A DNA stretch of 64,000 nucleotides from Lachnospiraceae bacterium (GCA_902363835.1 CABJBM010000031.1:3160-67159), one strand, 5' to 3'. Shown: positions 33,631-43,110, counted from the first letter of the stretch. Numbers and translations: made by a program. The notes: generated by a model from the sequence alone, not told the origin.

Positions 33631-34387
33631 GATTAGGATGATAATGCACGGCTGTAACGGGGCCATGGGCCAGGTGGTGACCGGAATTGCAGCAGAGGAA
33701 AAAAATATAACCATTGTTGCGGGAATCGATCCCAATGATGCCAGCCAGAATACGTATCCGGTATTTACGTCCCTGGAGGCTTGTAATATAGAGGCGGATG
33801 TGATTGTGGATTTCACCTCCTCCAAAGCAGTTGACAGCCTTCTTGAATACAGCGTAAAGAAAAAAATACCTGTGGTAGTATGTACCACCGGTCTTTCGGA
33901 GGAACAGATGAAAAGGCTGGAGGAGGCTGCAAATCATGTTGCTGTCCTAAAATCCGCCAACATGTCTCTTGGTGTCAATCTGCTTATGAAGCTGGTAAAA
34001 GACGCGGCCCAGATTCTTGCAGCAGCTGGATTTGATATTGAAATATTGGAAAAACATCATAACAAAAAGCTGGATTCCCCCAGCGGAACAGCCCTTGCTT
34101 TAGCGGATTCCATTAATGAGGCCATGGATCAGGAGTATCATTATGTCTATGACAGAAGCCAGGTAAGACGGGCAAGGGACAAAAAGGAGATCGGCATTCA
34201 GTCTGTCCGGGGAGGCACCATTGTGGGAGAACATGATGTGATTTTTGCAGGAACGGATGAGATTGTCACCTTTCATCATACCGCCTATTCCAAGGCGATT
34301 TTTGCAAAAGGCGCTGTTTCCGCGGCAAAGTTTTTAGCAGGAAAAGCCCCGGGATTATACAGCATGAAAGATGTAATAGATTCATAA
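33629..34387 (+). CDS. dapB: 4-hydroxy-tetrahydrodipicolinate reductase
   Basis: A 252-residue NAD(P)H-dependent reductase. The Rossmann motif HGCNGAMGQVV at residues 7-17, CTTGLSEEQ near 85, and the catalytic block EKHHNKKLDSPSGTA at 141-155 (His143/144, Lys147) are intact. It makes tetrahydrodipicolinate after DapA. I start at 33629, 5-6 nt after AGAGGA; the ATG at 33608 falls inside the conserved leader element and would add VGGKEEN-like residues absent from the family. It follows dapA after 91 nt, with the leader element between. Confidence 0.96.
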   Translation: MIRMIMHGCNGAMGQVVTGIAAEEKNITIVAGIDPNDASQNTYPVFTSLEACNIEADVIVDFTSSKAVDSLLEYSVKKKIPVVVCTTGLSEEQMKRLEEAANHVAVLKSANMSLGVNLLMKLVKDAAQILAAAGFDIEILEKHHNKKLDSPSGTALALADSINEAMDQEYHYVYDRSQVRRARDKKEIGIQSVRGGTIVGEHDVIFAGTDEIVTFHHTAYSKAIFAKGAVSAAKFLAGKAPGLYSMKDVIDS

Positions 34388-34463
34388 ATTTTCCAATATC
34401 TTCCACCATAATTCGTTCTTCCTTTACACATACTAACCGTAGAATATGAAAGGAGAATGTATT

Positions 34464-34763
34464 ATGAAAAGAATAAAACCTTATGCTATTACACTTATTG
34501 TCATTATGGCAGTAATGTGTCTGACTGCCTGCGGCACCACGAAAAACAATAATGGAACTTCAGCAGGCACTACAGCAGCAACTACCCAGACGACTGCTGC
34601 AACAACTACAAAAGAAGCAACCACTGAAGCAACCACAACGACAGGTGCCAATGAGAGCACCGGCGTGGTCAATGGTGTTGTCAACGATGTAGAAAAGGGT
34701 GTTGACAAAATTACAGGGGAAAGCAATGGCCAGCCAACCACTGAAACCACAAAGGCTCCATAA
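34464..34763 (+). CDS. Small Thr-rich lipoprotein
   Basis: A 99-residue secreted lipoprotein. The signal peptide ends in an MCLTAC lipobox with Cys near residue 22; the rest is a low-complexity tether dominated by Thr, Ala and Glu (TTAATTQTTAATTTKEATTE) with a short VVNGVVNDVEKGVDKITG segment near 70-87 that resembles the YhcN/YlaJ-type helix in spore or envelope lipoproteins. No catalytic domain. AAAGGAGAA precedes the ATG at 34464; a terminator follows. Function unknown. Confidence 0.75.
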   Translation: MKRIKPYAITLIVIMAVMCLTACGTTKNNNGTSAGTTAATTQTTAATTTKEATTEATTTTGANESTGVVNGVVNDVEKGVDKITGESNGQPTTETTKAP

Positions 34764-34776
34764 CAGAAAAATATGG

Positions 34777-34818
34777 AAAAAAGCTTCAGGCAGAATTCAA
34801 TGCTTGAAGCTTTTTTTT
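34777..34818 (+). terminator. Terminator after the Thr-rich lipoprotein gene
   Basis: Arms AAAAAAGCTTCAGGCA and TGCTTGAAGCTTTTTT pair with one mismatch around an 8-nt loop, with eight T. Confidence 0.85.
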
Positions 34819-34967
34819 ATATAAGATATAATATAGGAAAGACATATCTTGCCGTATTTTCATTCATTTCTAATTAGTTTTTGTCAAAACACCGGCATTC
34901 CGGAAAACTATCCAAAGATAACGTTAAAAAAATAACAAGGCCAGCCTGGCAGAGAGGCAAAATATTT

Positions 34968-35327
34968 ATGAAGGGGAAATTTGATTATTTTAAGTATCAG
35001 CGGTATAATAAGAAAAGGAAAAAAACCTGGAGAAGCCTTAAGGGGTTCATTCCTTATGGGGAATGCCGGAACATGGGCTTAAGGAAGAGCCTGTTTTTTC
35101 TCATCCTTTTAGAAGGGGCGGCACTTTTCCTGGCATATGGAGGAACCAATGTTCCTGGTTTTCTGCCTGAAGGCCGGGAAACGGAAGAAAAGGAAGTGAT
35201 TGCTGAAGCCTTTTGGGGCGGGAAAACAGGGGAGACCAGGGAGCAGGGGCTTTCTGTTGACTGGAAAGAAGGGACGGTTAAGTTCTGGCAAAAGGTAGAG
35301 CGGGTGATCCTTCAGGGGCCTGATTGA
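34968..35327 (+). CDS. Hypothetical single-pass membrane protein
   Basis: A 119-residue protein: a very basic cytoplasmic start (MKGKFDYFKYQRYNKKRKKT), one hydrophobic segment LRKSLFFLILLEGAALFLAY near residues 45-64, and a Glu-rich external tail. I use the ATG at 34968, with AGAGGC 7 nt upstream; a TTG 29 codons earlier is possible but has no clear site. I recognise no domain. It lies between the lipoprotein terminator and the purC promoter, so it is transcribed alone. Confidence 0.55.
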   Translation: MKGKFDYFKYQRYNKKRKKTWRSLKGFIPYGECRNMGLRKSLFFLILLEGAALFLAYGGTNVPGFLPEGRETEEKEVIAEAFWGGKTGETREQGLSVDWKEGTVKFWQKVERVILQGPD

Positions 35328-35375
35328 GAAACAAACTCCCATGGAGGTCATAAGTATTTATAATAATTAAACCAG

Positions 35376-35404
35376 TTGCAATCCCATTTTTGCTGTATTA
35401 TAAT
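35376..35404 (+). promoter_or_regulatory. Promoter of purC-purF
   Basis: TTGCAA (35376-35381), 17 bp, TATAAT (35399-35404), about 70 bp before purC. No purine riboswitch or PurR box pair was seen in the 146-bp gap. Confidence 0.75.
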
Positions 35405-35473
35405 TTCTACTGAAACACCATAGTTTTATTTGAAAAACTTATAAATTAATTCAGAAAAGGACAGGTGGATACC

Positions 35474-36181
35474 GTGGAGAAAAAAGAATTGCTGTATGAG
35501 GGAAAAGCGAAAAAGGTTTATATGACGGAAGACCCGGATGTATTGGTTGTTTCATACAAAGACGATGCTACAGCATTTAATGGCCTGAAAAAAGGTACCA
35601 TTGTGGGAAAAGGCGCGGTCAACAACCGGATGACCAACTTTATCTTCAAAAAGCTGGAAGCCAAAGGCGTTCCCACTCATCTGGTGGAAGAGCTGAGTGA
35701 CCGTGAGACTGCTGTGAAAAAAGTGGAGATCATTCCCCTTGAGGTGATCATCAGAAATTACTCCGCAGGAAGCTTTGCCAAGAAGATGGGCATGGAAGAA
35801 GGCGTGAAGTTCGCTTGTCCGACTCTTGAATTCAGTTATAAAAATGATGACCTGGGCGATCCGTTCATCAACGATTATTATGCCCTGGCCCTGGAACTGG
35901 CAACTCAGGAAGAGATCGATAAAATCACGGAATATGCTTTTAAGGTGAATGAAGTTCTTAAAGAATATTTTGACGGTCTGAATATTGATTTGATCGATTT
36001 TAAGATTGAATTCGGCCGTTATCATGAACAGGTTATTCTGGCTGATGAGATTTCTCCTGATACATGCAGGCTGTGGGATAAGGATACCCATGAAAAGCTG
36101 GACAAGGACCGTTTCCGCAGGGACTTAGGAGGCGTAGAGGACGCATATGAGGAAGTGTTCCGCCGTCTTGGTATCCGGTAA
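35474..36181 (+). CDS. purC: SAICAR synthetase
   Basis: A 235-residue enzyme joining CAIR with aspartate using ATP in de novo purine synthesis. Start [11 protein letters not shown], the ATP site [17 protein letters not shown] near residue 35, [14 protein letters not shown] near 93 and [14 protein letters not shown] near 190 are family blocks. I prefer the GTG at 35474 (AGGTGG 5 nt upstream; typical N-terminus [11 protein letters not shown]); a GTG at 35465 is an alternative. purF follows after 25 nt. Confidence 0.96.
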   Translation: MEKKELLYEGKAKKVYMTEDPDVLVVSYKDDATAFNGLKKGTIVGKGAVNNRMTNFIFKKLEAKGVPTHLVEELSDRETAVKKVEIIPLEVIIRNYSAGSFAKKMGMEEGVKFACPTLEFSYKNDDLGDPFINDYYALALELATQEEIDKITEYAFKVNEVLKEYFDGLNIDLIDFKIEFGRYHEQVILADEISPDTCRLWDKDTHEKLDKDRFRRDLGGVEDAYEEVFRRLGIR

Positions 36182-36206
36182 ACAGCACAGAGAGGAATGA
36201 CATCAG

Positions 36207-37649
36207 ATGAATAACGAATTGGATTTCAATTATGAGGAAGAGCTGCACGAGGAGTGCGGCGTATTCGGAATATACGATTTTGACGGCGGCGACGTTGCCT
36301 CTACCATTTATTATGGATTGCTTGCATTGCAGCACAGAGGCCAGGAGAGCTGCGGAATCGCGGTCAGCGATACTTGCAGCTCCAAGGCAAAGGTAAGTGC
36401 CCATAAGGGGATGGGATTATGTAACGAGGCCTTTACACCGGAAATTTTAGAAGGCCTTTGCGGCAACATCGGCGTGGGCCATGTTCGTTATTCTACTGCA
36501 GGCAGCAGCACACGGGAAAATGCCCAGCCACTTGTACTTAATTATTTAAAAGGAACCCTTGCCATGGCTCATAACGGCAATCTGGTCAATGCGCCGGAGC
36601 TGAGAAGGGAACTTGAGTATAATGGGGCCATTTTTCAGACAACCATTGATTCAGAGGTGATCGCCTACCACATTGCCAGGGAACGGGTGAAAGCCGCCAC
36701 TGTTGAGGCCGCGGTAGCAAATGCAATGAAAAAGCTTAAAGGAGCTTATTCACTTGTCATTATGAGCCCCCGTAAAATGATCGGAGCCAGAGATCCTTAT
36801 GGTTTTAAGCCTCTGTGCATTGGAAAACGTGATAACGCCTATATTCTGGTATCGGAAAGCTGCGCCCTTGATACCCTTGGTGCAGAGTTTGTCCGGGATG
36901 TCTGCCCGGGGGAAATCGTGACCATTACAACAGAGGGAATTGTTTCCGATACAAGCCTTTGTCCGGGGGATAAGTCAAAGGAAGCCAGGTGTATTTTTGA
37001 ATATATTTATTTTGCAAGGCCTGACAGCGTTTTCGACGGTGTCAGCGTCTATCATTCCAGAATGTGCGCCGGCCGCGCCCTTGCCATGGATTCCCCGGTG
37101 GAAGCGGACTTAGTGGTGGGTGTGCCGGAATCAGGGAATGCTGCTGCCCTGGGGTATTCCCTTCAGTCGGGAATTCCTTATGGAACTGCTTTTGTAAAAA
37201 ATTCCTATGTTGGCAGGACATTTATAAAGCCAAAACAGAGCAACCGGGAATCCTCCGTAAGGATCAAGCTCAATGTGCTGAAGGAAGCTGTGATGGGAAA
37301 GCGTGTCATCATGATCGACGATTCCATTGTCAGAGGAACTACCAGCGCCCTTATTGTCAACATGCTTCGGGAGTCAGGGGCAAAGGAGGTCCATGTCAGG
37401 ATCAGTTCCCCTCCGTTTCTTTATCCCTGTTATTTTGGGACCGATATCCCAAACGAGGAGCAGCTGATCGCACATAACAGGACCATTGAAGATATCCGGG
37501 ATCTTTTGGGAGCGGATTCCCTTTCTTACTTAAGGATTGAACGGCTGGAAGAAATGGCAGAAGGGCTTCCCATCTGCAACGCGTGTTTCAGCGGAAATTA
37601 TCCCATAGAGCCGCCAAAAGAGGATATCAGGGGAGAGTACAGCGTGTAA
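36207..37649 (+). CDS. purF: Amidophosphoribosyltransferase
   Basis: A 480-residue enzyme making phosphoribosylamine, first step of purine synthesis. It is made with a 16-residue propeptide ending before the nucleophile Cys17 (EECGVFGIY), then the Ntn glutaminase domain (LQHRGQESCGIAV; GNIGVGHVRYST). The PRTase part holds the PRPP loop VIMIDDSIVRGTT near residue 368 and C-terminal Cys in LPICNACFSG, which in the Bacillus class bind a 4Fe-4S cluster. GAGAGGAATGACA lies upstream. A terminator follows 16 nt after the stop. Confidence 0.96.
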   Translation: MNNELDFNYEEELHEECGVFGIYDFDGGDVASTIYYGLLALQHRGQESCGIAVSDTCSSKAKVSAHKGMGLCNEAFTPEILEGLCGNIGVGHVRYSTAGSSTRENAQPLVLNYLKGTLAMAHNGNLVNAPELRRELEYNGAIFQTTIDSEVIAYHIARERVKAATVEAAVANAMKKLKGAYSLVIMSPRKMIGARDPYGFKPLCIGKRDNAYILVSESCALDTLGAEFVRDVCPGEIVTITTEGIVSDTSLCPGDKSKEARCIFEYIYFARPDSVFDGVSVYHSRMCAGRALAMDSPVEADLVVGVPESGNAAALGYSLQSGIPYGTAFVKNSYVGRTFIKPKQSNRESSVRIKLNVLKEAVMGKRVIMIDDSIVRGTTSALIVNMLRESGAKEVHVRISSPPFLYPCYFGTDIPNEEQLIAHNRTIEDIRDLLGADSLSYLRIERLEEMAEGLPICNACFSGNYPIEPPKEDIRGEYSV

Positions 37650-37664
37650 ACATGTTTCATATCA

Positions 37665-37718
37665 GAACCGGGGACCGCCGGAATATCTGGGTTTATCCGG
37701 ATAAGGGGTCCCCGGTTC
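37665..37718. terminator. Terminator after purF
   Basis: Arms GAACCGGGGACC (37665-37676) and GGTCCCCGGTTC (37707-37718) are fully complementary over 12 bp with an inner weak hairpin; CTCTTCCC follows, so the T-tract is poor. Confidence 0.7.
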
Positions 37719-37787
37719 CTCTTCCCATGAAATAAAAAATATGTTATCATAAATTCAAAACGAAACCCAAGGAGGAATTTGAGAACC

Positions 37788-39218
37788 ATGACAGATAGAT
37801 ACCAAAGCCCGCTGTCTGAGCGCTATGCCAGCAAGGAAATGCAGTATATCTTTTCCCCGGACAGAAAATTCAAGACATGGAGAAAGCTGTGGGTTGCCCT
37901 GGCAGAAGTGGAAAAGGAATTGGGACTTCCCATTACAGAAGAGCAGATAGAGGAATTAAAGGCTCATCAGGATGAGATCAATTACGATGTGGCAATCCAG
38001 AGGGAAAAAGAGGTCCGCCACGATGTCATGTCTCATGTATATGCATACGGCGTCCAGTGTCCAAAGGCCAAGGGCATTATCCATCTGGGAGCAACCTCCT
38101 GTTATGTGGGAGATAATACGGATCTTATTGTTATGAGGTCAGCCCTGAAACTGGTCCGCAGGAAGCTCATCAATGTGATTGATGAACTGGCTGAATTTGC
38201 CGACGCATATAAGGATCTGCCCACTCTGGCTTTCACCCATTTCCAGCCCGCCCAGCCTACAACAGTGGGAAAAAGAGCGACTCTCTGGCTTCATGATCTG
38301 ACCATGGATTTAGAAGACTTAGACTATATCATCGGTTCCATTCAGCTTCTTGGCTCCAAGGGAACCACTGGGACACAGGCCAGCTTTCTGGAACTGTTTG
38401 ACGGGGATATGGACAAGGTGAGAAGAGCGGATGCCATGATTGCGAAAAAGCTGGAATTTTCCGGTTGTTATCCGGTTTCCGGCCAGACCTATTCCAGAAA
38501 GGTGGACAGCCGTGTGGTCAACGTTCTGGCAGGAATTGCCCAAAGCGCCCACAAGTTTTCCAATGACATCCGCCTTCTTCAGCATTTAAAAGAAGTGGAA
38601 GAGCCTTTTGAAAAAAGCCAGATCGGTTCCTCTGCCATGGCTTACAAGCGCAATCCAATGAGAAGCGAACGAATGGCTTCCCTGTCCAATTATGTTATGG
38701 CAGATGTGATGAACCCCATGCTGGTTTCTTCCACCCAATGGTTTGAGAGAACCCTTGATGATTCCGCCAATAAACGCTTAAGCATTCCGGAAGGCTTTCT
38801 GGCAGTTGACGGAATTTTGGATCTTTACTTAAATGTTGTGGATGGACTTGTGGTATATCCAAAGGTCATTGAGAAGCACATGATGGCCGAGCTTCCCTTC
38901 ATGGCTACGGAAAACATCATGATGGATGCGGTAAAGGCAGGCGGAGACAGACAGGAGCTTCATGAGCGGATCAGGGAGTTGTCCATGGAGGCAGGCCGCA
39001 ATGTAAAGGTCAATGGTCTTGACAACAATTTGCTGGAGCTGATTGCAGCAGATCCATCCTTTAACCTTTCCCTGGAGGATTTAAAGAAGAGCATGGATCC
39101 CAAACGATATGTGGGCTGTGCTCCTGCTCAGGTGACCGCTTATCTGGAAGAGGTGGTAAAGCCTCTTCTTGATGAAAACAGGGAGTATCTTGGGCTGAAA
39201 GCAGAGATTCACGTATAG
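37788..39218 (+). CDS. purB: Adenylosuccinate lyase
   Basis: A 476-residue fumarase-superfamily lyase acting twice in purine synthesis (SAICAR to AICAR, adenylosuccinate to AMP). GATSCYVGDNTD near residue 100, TLAFTHFQPAQPTTVGKR near 148 with the catalytic His, and the signature loop GSSAMAYKRNPMRSER near 280 with the catalytic Ser are present. I take the ATG at 37788; a TTG at 37779 lies only 3 nt from GGAGG. Same transcription direction as purF but separated by a terminator. Confidence 0.95.
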   Translation: MTDRYQSPLSERYASKEMQYIFSPDRKFKTWRKLWVALAEVEKELGLPITEEQIEELKAHQDEINYDVAIQREKEVRHDVMSHVYAYGVQCPKAKGIIHLGATSCYVGDNTDLIVMRSALKLVRRKLINVIDELAEFADAYKDLPTLAFTHFQPAQPTTVGKRATLWLHDLTMDLEDLDYIIGSIQLLGSKGTTGTQASFLELFDGDMDKVRRADAMIAKKLEFSGCYPVSGQTYSRKVDSRVVNVLAGIAQSAHKFSNDIRLLQHLKEVEEPFEKSQIGSSAMAYKRNPMRSERMASLSNYVMADVMNPMLVSSTQWFERTLDDSANKRLSIPEGFLAVDGILDLYLNVVDGLVVYPKVIEKHMMAELPFMATENIMMDAVKAGGDRQELHERIRELSMEAGRNVKVNGLDNNLLELIAADPSFNLSLEDLKKSMDPKRYVGCAPAQVTAYLEEVVKPLLDENREYLGLKAEIHV

Positions 39219-39225
39219 AGAGCTT

Positions 39226-39266
39226 ACAGGCAGACGTCAGGGATTTTATGAAGTCTGCCTGTGTTT
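39226..39266 (+). terminator. Terminator after purB
   Basis: Arms ACAGGCAGAC (39226-39235) and GTCTGCCTGT (39253-39262) are perfectly complementary, followed by GTTTTGTTTG. Confidence 0.8.
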
Positions 39267-39295
39267 TGTTTGATTTTTTATATCAGGAGGGATTC

Positions 39296-40189
39296 ATGAG
39301 CAGCAATTTGGAATATTACAAGGTGTTTTATTATGTGGCCCAGTTTGGGAGCATTACCCTGGCAGCGGAGAAGCTGTGCATTTCCCAGCCGGCTGTAAGC
39401 CAGGCGGTAAGGCAGCTGGAAAGATCCCTGGACAGCCAGCTTTTTCTTCGGACTTCCAAAGGAGTCCGGCTGACCCGGGAAGGAGAATTTTTTTACGGAT
39501 ATGTAAAATCAGGTTTAGAAAACATCTGGCATGGGGAAAGTATGTTAAACAGGCTGAAGGATCTGGATACGGGCGAGGTGCGGATCGGAGCCAGCGATAT
39601 GACCCTTCAGTTTTATCTGCTGCCTTATCTGGAGAAATTCCATGAGCTGTATCCTGGTATTAAGGTGAGGGTTTCCAATGGGCCTACTCCTGAGACTCTT
39701 GGGTATTTATACGATGGCAAAATCGATTTCGGGGTGGTCAGCACTCCCTTTGAAGCAAAGAGCCAGGTCATGCGCACCGATGTAAAGGAAATCAGGAATG
39801 TGTTTGTGGCAGGGGATAAGTTCCGTTATTTAAAGGATCAGGAGCTGGATTATGAGATTTTAAAGGAACTGCCCTGCATTTTTCTGGAAAAGAACACCAG
39901 CACCAGAACCTTTATGGATGACTGTCTAGCAGGCCACGGCATGGCGGTGGAACCGGAATTTGAACTTTCCACCAGTGATATGATCGTTCAGTTTGCCATG
40001 CGGAATCTGGGAATAGGCTGCGTGATGTCAGGGTTTGCGCAGATGGAACTGGAAAAGGGAAATCTTGTGGAATTAAAGTTTAAGGATGAAATGCCGAAAC
40101 GCCATTTTACCATTGTAACTGACAGCAAAACACCGGTATCTCCTGCCGGAAAGCGCCTCTTGCAGCTGATGACAGATGATATAATTTAA
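39296..40189 (+). CDS. LysR-family transcriptional regulator
   Basis: A 297-residue regulator: winged helix-turn-helix at residues 1-60 (YYKVFYYVAQFGSITLAAEK, SQPAVSQAVRQLE) and a two-lobed effector domain from about 90. LysR proteins normally control a neighbouring gene; here it is between purB and purA, in the same direction. Its effector is unknown. The ATG at 39296 has TCAGGAGGG upstream. A dyad of LysR shape follows its stop codon by two bases and precedes purA. Confidence 0.9.
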   Translation: MSSNLEYYKVFYYVAQFGSITLAAEKLCISQPAVSQAVRQLERSLDSQLFLRTSKGVRLTREGEFFYGYVKSGLENIWHGESMLNRLKDLDTGEVRIGASDMTLQFYLLPYLEKFHELYPGIKVRVSNGPTPETLGYLYDGKIDFGVVSTPFEAKSQVMRTDVKEIRNVFVAGDKFRYLKDQELDYEILKELPCIFLEKNTSTRTFMDDCLAGHGMAVEPEFELSTSDMIVQFAMRNLGIGCVMSGFAQMELEKGNLVELKFKDEMPKRHFTIVTDSKTPVSPAGKRLLQLMTDDII

Positions 40190-40191
40190 AC

Positions 40192-40206
40192 TTATGTCAA
40201 ACATAA
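40192..40206. promoter_or_regulatory. LysR-type T-N11-A dyad upstream of purA
   Basis: TTATG-TCAAA-CATAA is a perfect 5+5 bp dyad with the T-N11-A form of LysR operators, 85 bp before the purA start. TTGACT at 40213-40218 follows but its partner TATCAT (40241) is 22 bp away, a poor unassisted promoter, which would suit an activator. Confidence 0.45.
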
Positions 40207-40290
40207 ATAATATTGACTTTACTTATGGAGTTCCCTGCGCTATCATAGGTAAGTAAAAGGTATTTTTTCACTCGAAGGAGGAACAATCAA

Positions 40291-41568
40291 ATGGTAAGAG
40301 CAATCGTAGGCGCCAACTGGGGCGACGAAGGAAAAGGCAAGATCACGGATATGCTGGCAAAGGAATCGGATATTATCATCCGGTATCAGGGAGGCAGCAA
40401 TGCCGGGCACACGATCATTAACAATTATGGCAAATTCGCCCTTCACCTTCTGCCTTCCGGTGTATTCTATAATCATACCACCAGCATCATCGGCAATGGT
40501 GTGGCATTAAACATCCCGTTTCTGGTAAAGGAAATTGAGGAGCTTGTAAGCAAGGGTGTTCCAAAGCCTGATGTTCTGGTTTCAGACCGCGCCCAGATCC
40601 TGATGCCGTACCACATTTTGTTTGACCAGTATGAGGAGGAGCGCCTTGGCAAAAAGTCTTTTGGCTCCACTAAATCAGGGATTGCTCCATTTTATTCAGA
40701 TAAATATGCAAAGATCGGATTCCAGGTCAGCGAGCTTTTTGATGAGGTAACTTTAAAGGAAAAGGTGGAACAGGTTTGTGAGACAAAGAATGTTTTAATG
40801 GAGCACCTTTATCACAAGCCGGCCATTAATCCTGAGGAGTTATTTAAGACCCTTCTGGAATACCGGGAAATGGTGAGACCTTATGTATGTGATGTATCCA
40901 AATACCTTCATGAAGCCATTAAGGCAGGCAAGAACATTCTTTTGGAAGGTCAGCTTGGATCATTAAAGGATCCGGATCATGGAATTTATCCCATGGTTAC
41001 GTCTTCCTCTACCCTTGCGGCATACGGTGCCATTGGCGCAGGCATTCCGCCTTATGAGATCAAGAACATCACCACCGTGGTAAAAGCTTATTCCAGCGCA
41101 GTAGGGGCAGGAGCCTTTGTCAGCGAGATATTCGGAGATGAAGCAGACGAGCTGAGACGGCGGGGAGGCGACGGCGGTGAGTACGGAGCAACTACCGGAA
41201 GGCCAAGACGTATGGGCTGGTTTGACGCAGTTGCATCCAGGTACGGCTGCCGGATTCAGGGATCCACAGAGGTTGCACTCACCGTTCTTGACGTGTTGGG
41301 ATATCTTGATGAGCTTTGTATATGTGTGGGATATGAGATCGACGGAAAGGTTACAAAGGATTTCCCAACTACCGTAGAGCTTAACAGAGCAAAACCGGTA
41401 TACACCACCCTTCCGGGCTGGAAATGTGAGATCAGGGGAATTAAGAATTACGAGGAGCTTCCGGAAAACTGCAGGAATTATATTGAATTCATTGAAAAAG
41501 AAATAGAAACGCCAATTACCATGGTTTCCAACGGACCGGGAAGAGACGAAATCATTCACCGCAAATAA
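40291..41568 (+). CDS. purA: Adenylosuccinate synthetase
   Basis: A 425-residue GTP-dependent enzyme joining IMP and aspartate. The P-loop-like GANWGDEGKGKITDML starts at residue 7 with catalytic Asp and His in GGSNAGHTI near 37; Arg-rich GATTGRPRRMGWFD near 298 and the guanine-binding SNGPGRDE at the C-terminus are intact. AAGGAGGAAC precedes the ATG. Terminated by a strong hairpin 20 nt downstream. Confidence 0.97.
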   Translation: MVRAIVGANWGDEGKGKITDMLAKESDIIIRYQGGSNAGHTIINNYGKFALHLLPSGVFYNHTTSIIGNGVALNIPFLVKEIEELVSKGVPKPDVLVSDRAQILMPYHILFDQYEEERLGKKSFGSTKSGIAPFYSDKYAKIGFQVSELFDEVTLKEKVEQVCETKNVLMEHLYHKPAINPEELFKTLLEYREMVRPYVCDVSKYLHEAIKAGKNILLEGQLGSLKDPDHGIYPMVTSSSTLAAYGAIGAGIPPYEIKNITTVVKAYSSAVGAGAFVSEIFGDEADELRRRGGDGGEYGATTGRPRRMGWFDAVASRYGCRIQGSTEVALTVLDVLGYLDELCICVGYEIDGKVTKDFPTTVELNRAKPVYTTLPGWKCEIRGIKNYEELPENCRNYIEFIEKEIETPITMVSNGPGRDEIIHRK

Positions 41569-41584
41569 ATCAGACGGAATAAAT

Positions 41585-41640
41585 AAAACGGAGAACAGAA
41601 AAAAGCAAGAGCTTTTTCATTGTTCTCCGTTTTTTATTTT
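41585..41640. terminator. Bidirectional terminator after purA
   Basis: Outer arms AAAACGGAGAACA (41585-41597) and TGTTCTCCGTTTT (41621-41633) enclose a second hairpin (AAAAAGC-AAGA-GCTTTTT). A T-run follows on the plus strand. Confidence 0.9.
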
Positions 41641-41864
41641 TTGCTTTTTCCGGAAAGATCCGGATCAGTCTTATCCGGCCTGATCACCCGGGCTACCAGC
41701 TGGGCGGCATAGAGAAGGATGGGAATTACAACGGAAGAAAAAATAGCGGCCATGAGCCAGTTTTTAGATTCCGGACTATGGGAAAATGCGGATATAAGGG
41801 CTATAACATACATGGCCAGAATAAAAACAACTCCAACCACGGCCAGGAGACGCTTCCATCTCAC
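41634..41864 (-). CDS. Small two-pass membrane protein
   Basis: About 76 residues: basic start VRWKRLLAVVG, two hydrophobic segments (VVFILAMYVIALISAF and AAIFSSVVIPILLYAAQLV), and a charged tail ending SGKSKK. I favour the GTG at 41864, 5 nt after GAGGTGA; a GTG at 41873 overlaps that site. Similar short RWKR-starting proteins are common in Lachnospiraceae, but I know no function. It converges on purA with a shared terminator. Confidence 0.65.
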   Translation of the reverse strand: MRWKRLLAVVGVVFILAMYVIALISAFSHSPESKNWLMAAIFSSVVIPILLYAAQLVARVIRPDKTDPDLSGKSKK

Positions 41865-42048
41865 AGGAATCACCTCGCTTTCTCATCGTGCTTATTTTTT
41901 ATTATTATAGCCTATAAAAGGGAAAATAGAAAGAAGAGCTTTTTCATTGTTCATAAAAACTTTAAATTTGAAACCTGTACTTTTCAGGTGAAATATAGTA
42001 ATATTTTAATTATAAAAAAATGGAAAGCCTGGAAGGAGTGCAAAGCTC

Positions 42049-43110
42049 TTGAGGAAACGATGGATAGCGGCGGCAAGTATCATTCTTGCCATGGGAAGCA
42101 TGATAACTTCCATGGCAGCGGAAGAGAAGATACCGGAAGAAAGTGAAAGCCGGCAGGCGGCAGTATGGGACTGGCAGTGGAAAGAGGAGCCAGACGGCTG
42201 GAAATACGTCAATGCCGCAGGAGATTTCAGGAAGAATTGCTGGGAAGAGATTAACGGATACTGGTATTACTTTGACCATAACGGATATATGGCTTCTGAT
42301 TGGACCAGGATCAGCGGGATGAACTATTGTTTTTCCGAAACCGGAGAGCTGGAGCTTGGCTGGTGTTATAATGATGAGGAAGAAAAATGGCATTATTATA
42401 AGGAAGACGGTACGGCCCAGAAAGGCTGGTATCAGGATACAAACGGAAGCTGGTACTGGTTTTCCACAAGAGGAGAGATGGCAGCCTCAGGCTACAAGAC
42501 CATATCAGGAAAACGGTATTATTTCTTTGACAATGGTCAGCTGGCAGCCAATCAGTATGTAGGCTTATTCTATATGGATGAAAACGGCCAGAGAAACAAG
42601 GACTTTGATATCACCATTGATGGAAAGAAAACTTCTGCTTCCGTGTCTTCTGAAGTGAAAGACGCCTTTACGGAAGCCACCAAGAACATTCCAAGGGATT
42701 GGATCAAAAAGTTTATTGATCAGGGGTGGGAAATTATCTATTATCCGGAAAAACGGTATTTTTCTGCACCAATGACGGAAAGCGGAATTTACTACGTGTG
42801 TCATAAACTGGATACCAATTATAAAAAAATCAAAATATGCCAGCCGGATAACCTGGCAGAGGCTTTGGGGGAATATATCGGTTATGTCTCCGGCTGCTAC
42901 GGCAGTTCCAGCCAGGATGCAACGGATCTGATGATGAGCAGGGATTCGGTGGAGGATTTTGTGTACATACCGGATTATTTTTCTGATGACATGAAGTTTT
43001 ATTTTGGAAAACTGGTGGCAGCCTATGTGGGAAGCACTTATACCAGAGATGAAATGGAAGAGGCAGCGCCTCAGGTAACTGAGATTTTAAAAAGAATATT
43101 GTACGTCTGA
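42049..43110 (+). CDS. Secreted protein with choline-binding-type cell-wall repeats
   Basis: A 353-residue exported protein. The signal peptide ends near SMAAEE (residue 24). Residues ~45-170 are four to five aromatic repeats of the CW_binding_1 kind (WKYVNAAGDFRKNCWEEING, YWYYFDHNGYMASDWTRISG, WYWFSTRGEMAASGYKTISG), which bind choline or wall polymers. The C-terminal ~170 residues (from about DFDITIDGKKTS) form a domain I do not recognise, perhaps an inactive peptidase-like fold. TTG start behind GGAAGGAGTG. A short inverted repeat (ACCTG...CAGGT, 41973-41989) lies upstream. Confidence 0.8.
   Translation: MRKRWIAAASIILAMGSMITSMAAEEKIPEESESRQAAVWDWQWKEEPDGWKYVNAAGDFRKNCWEEINGYWYYFDHNGYMASDWTRISGMNYCFSETGELELGWCYNDEEEKWHYYKEDGTAQKGWYQDTNGSWYWFSTRGEMAASGYKTISGKRYYFFDNGQLAANQYVGLFYMDENGQRNKDFDITIDGKKTSASVSSEVKDAFTEATKNIPRDWIKKFIDQGWEIIYYPEKRYFSAPMTESGIYYVCHKLDTNYKKIKICQPDNLAEALGEYIGYVSGCYGSSSQDATDLMMSRDSVEDFVYIPDYFSDDMKFYFGKLVAAYVGSTYTRDEMEEAAPQVTEILKRILYV

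Noticed and set aside
35328..35473. Purine riboswitch upstream of purC
   Set aside because: The aptamer's conserved loops are absent and there is no terminator between promoter and gene.
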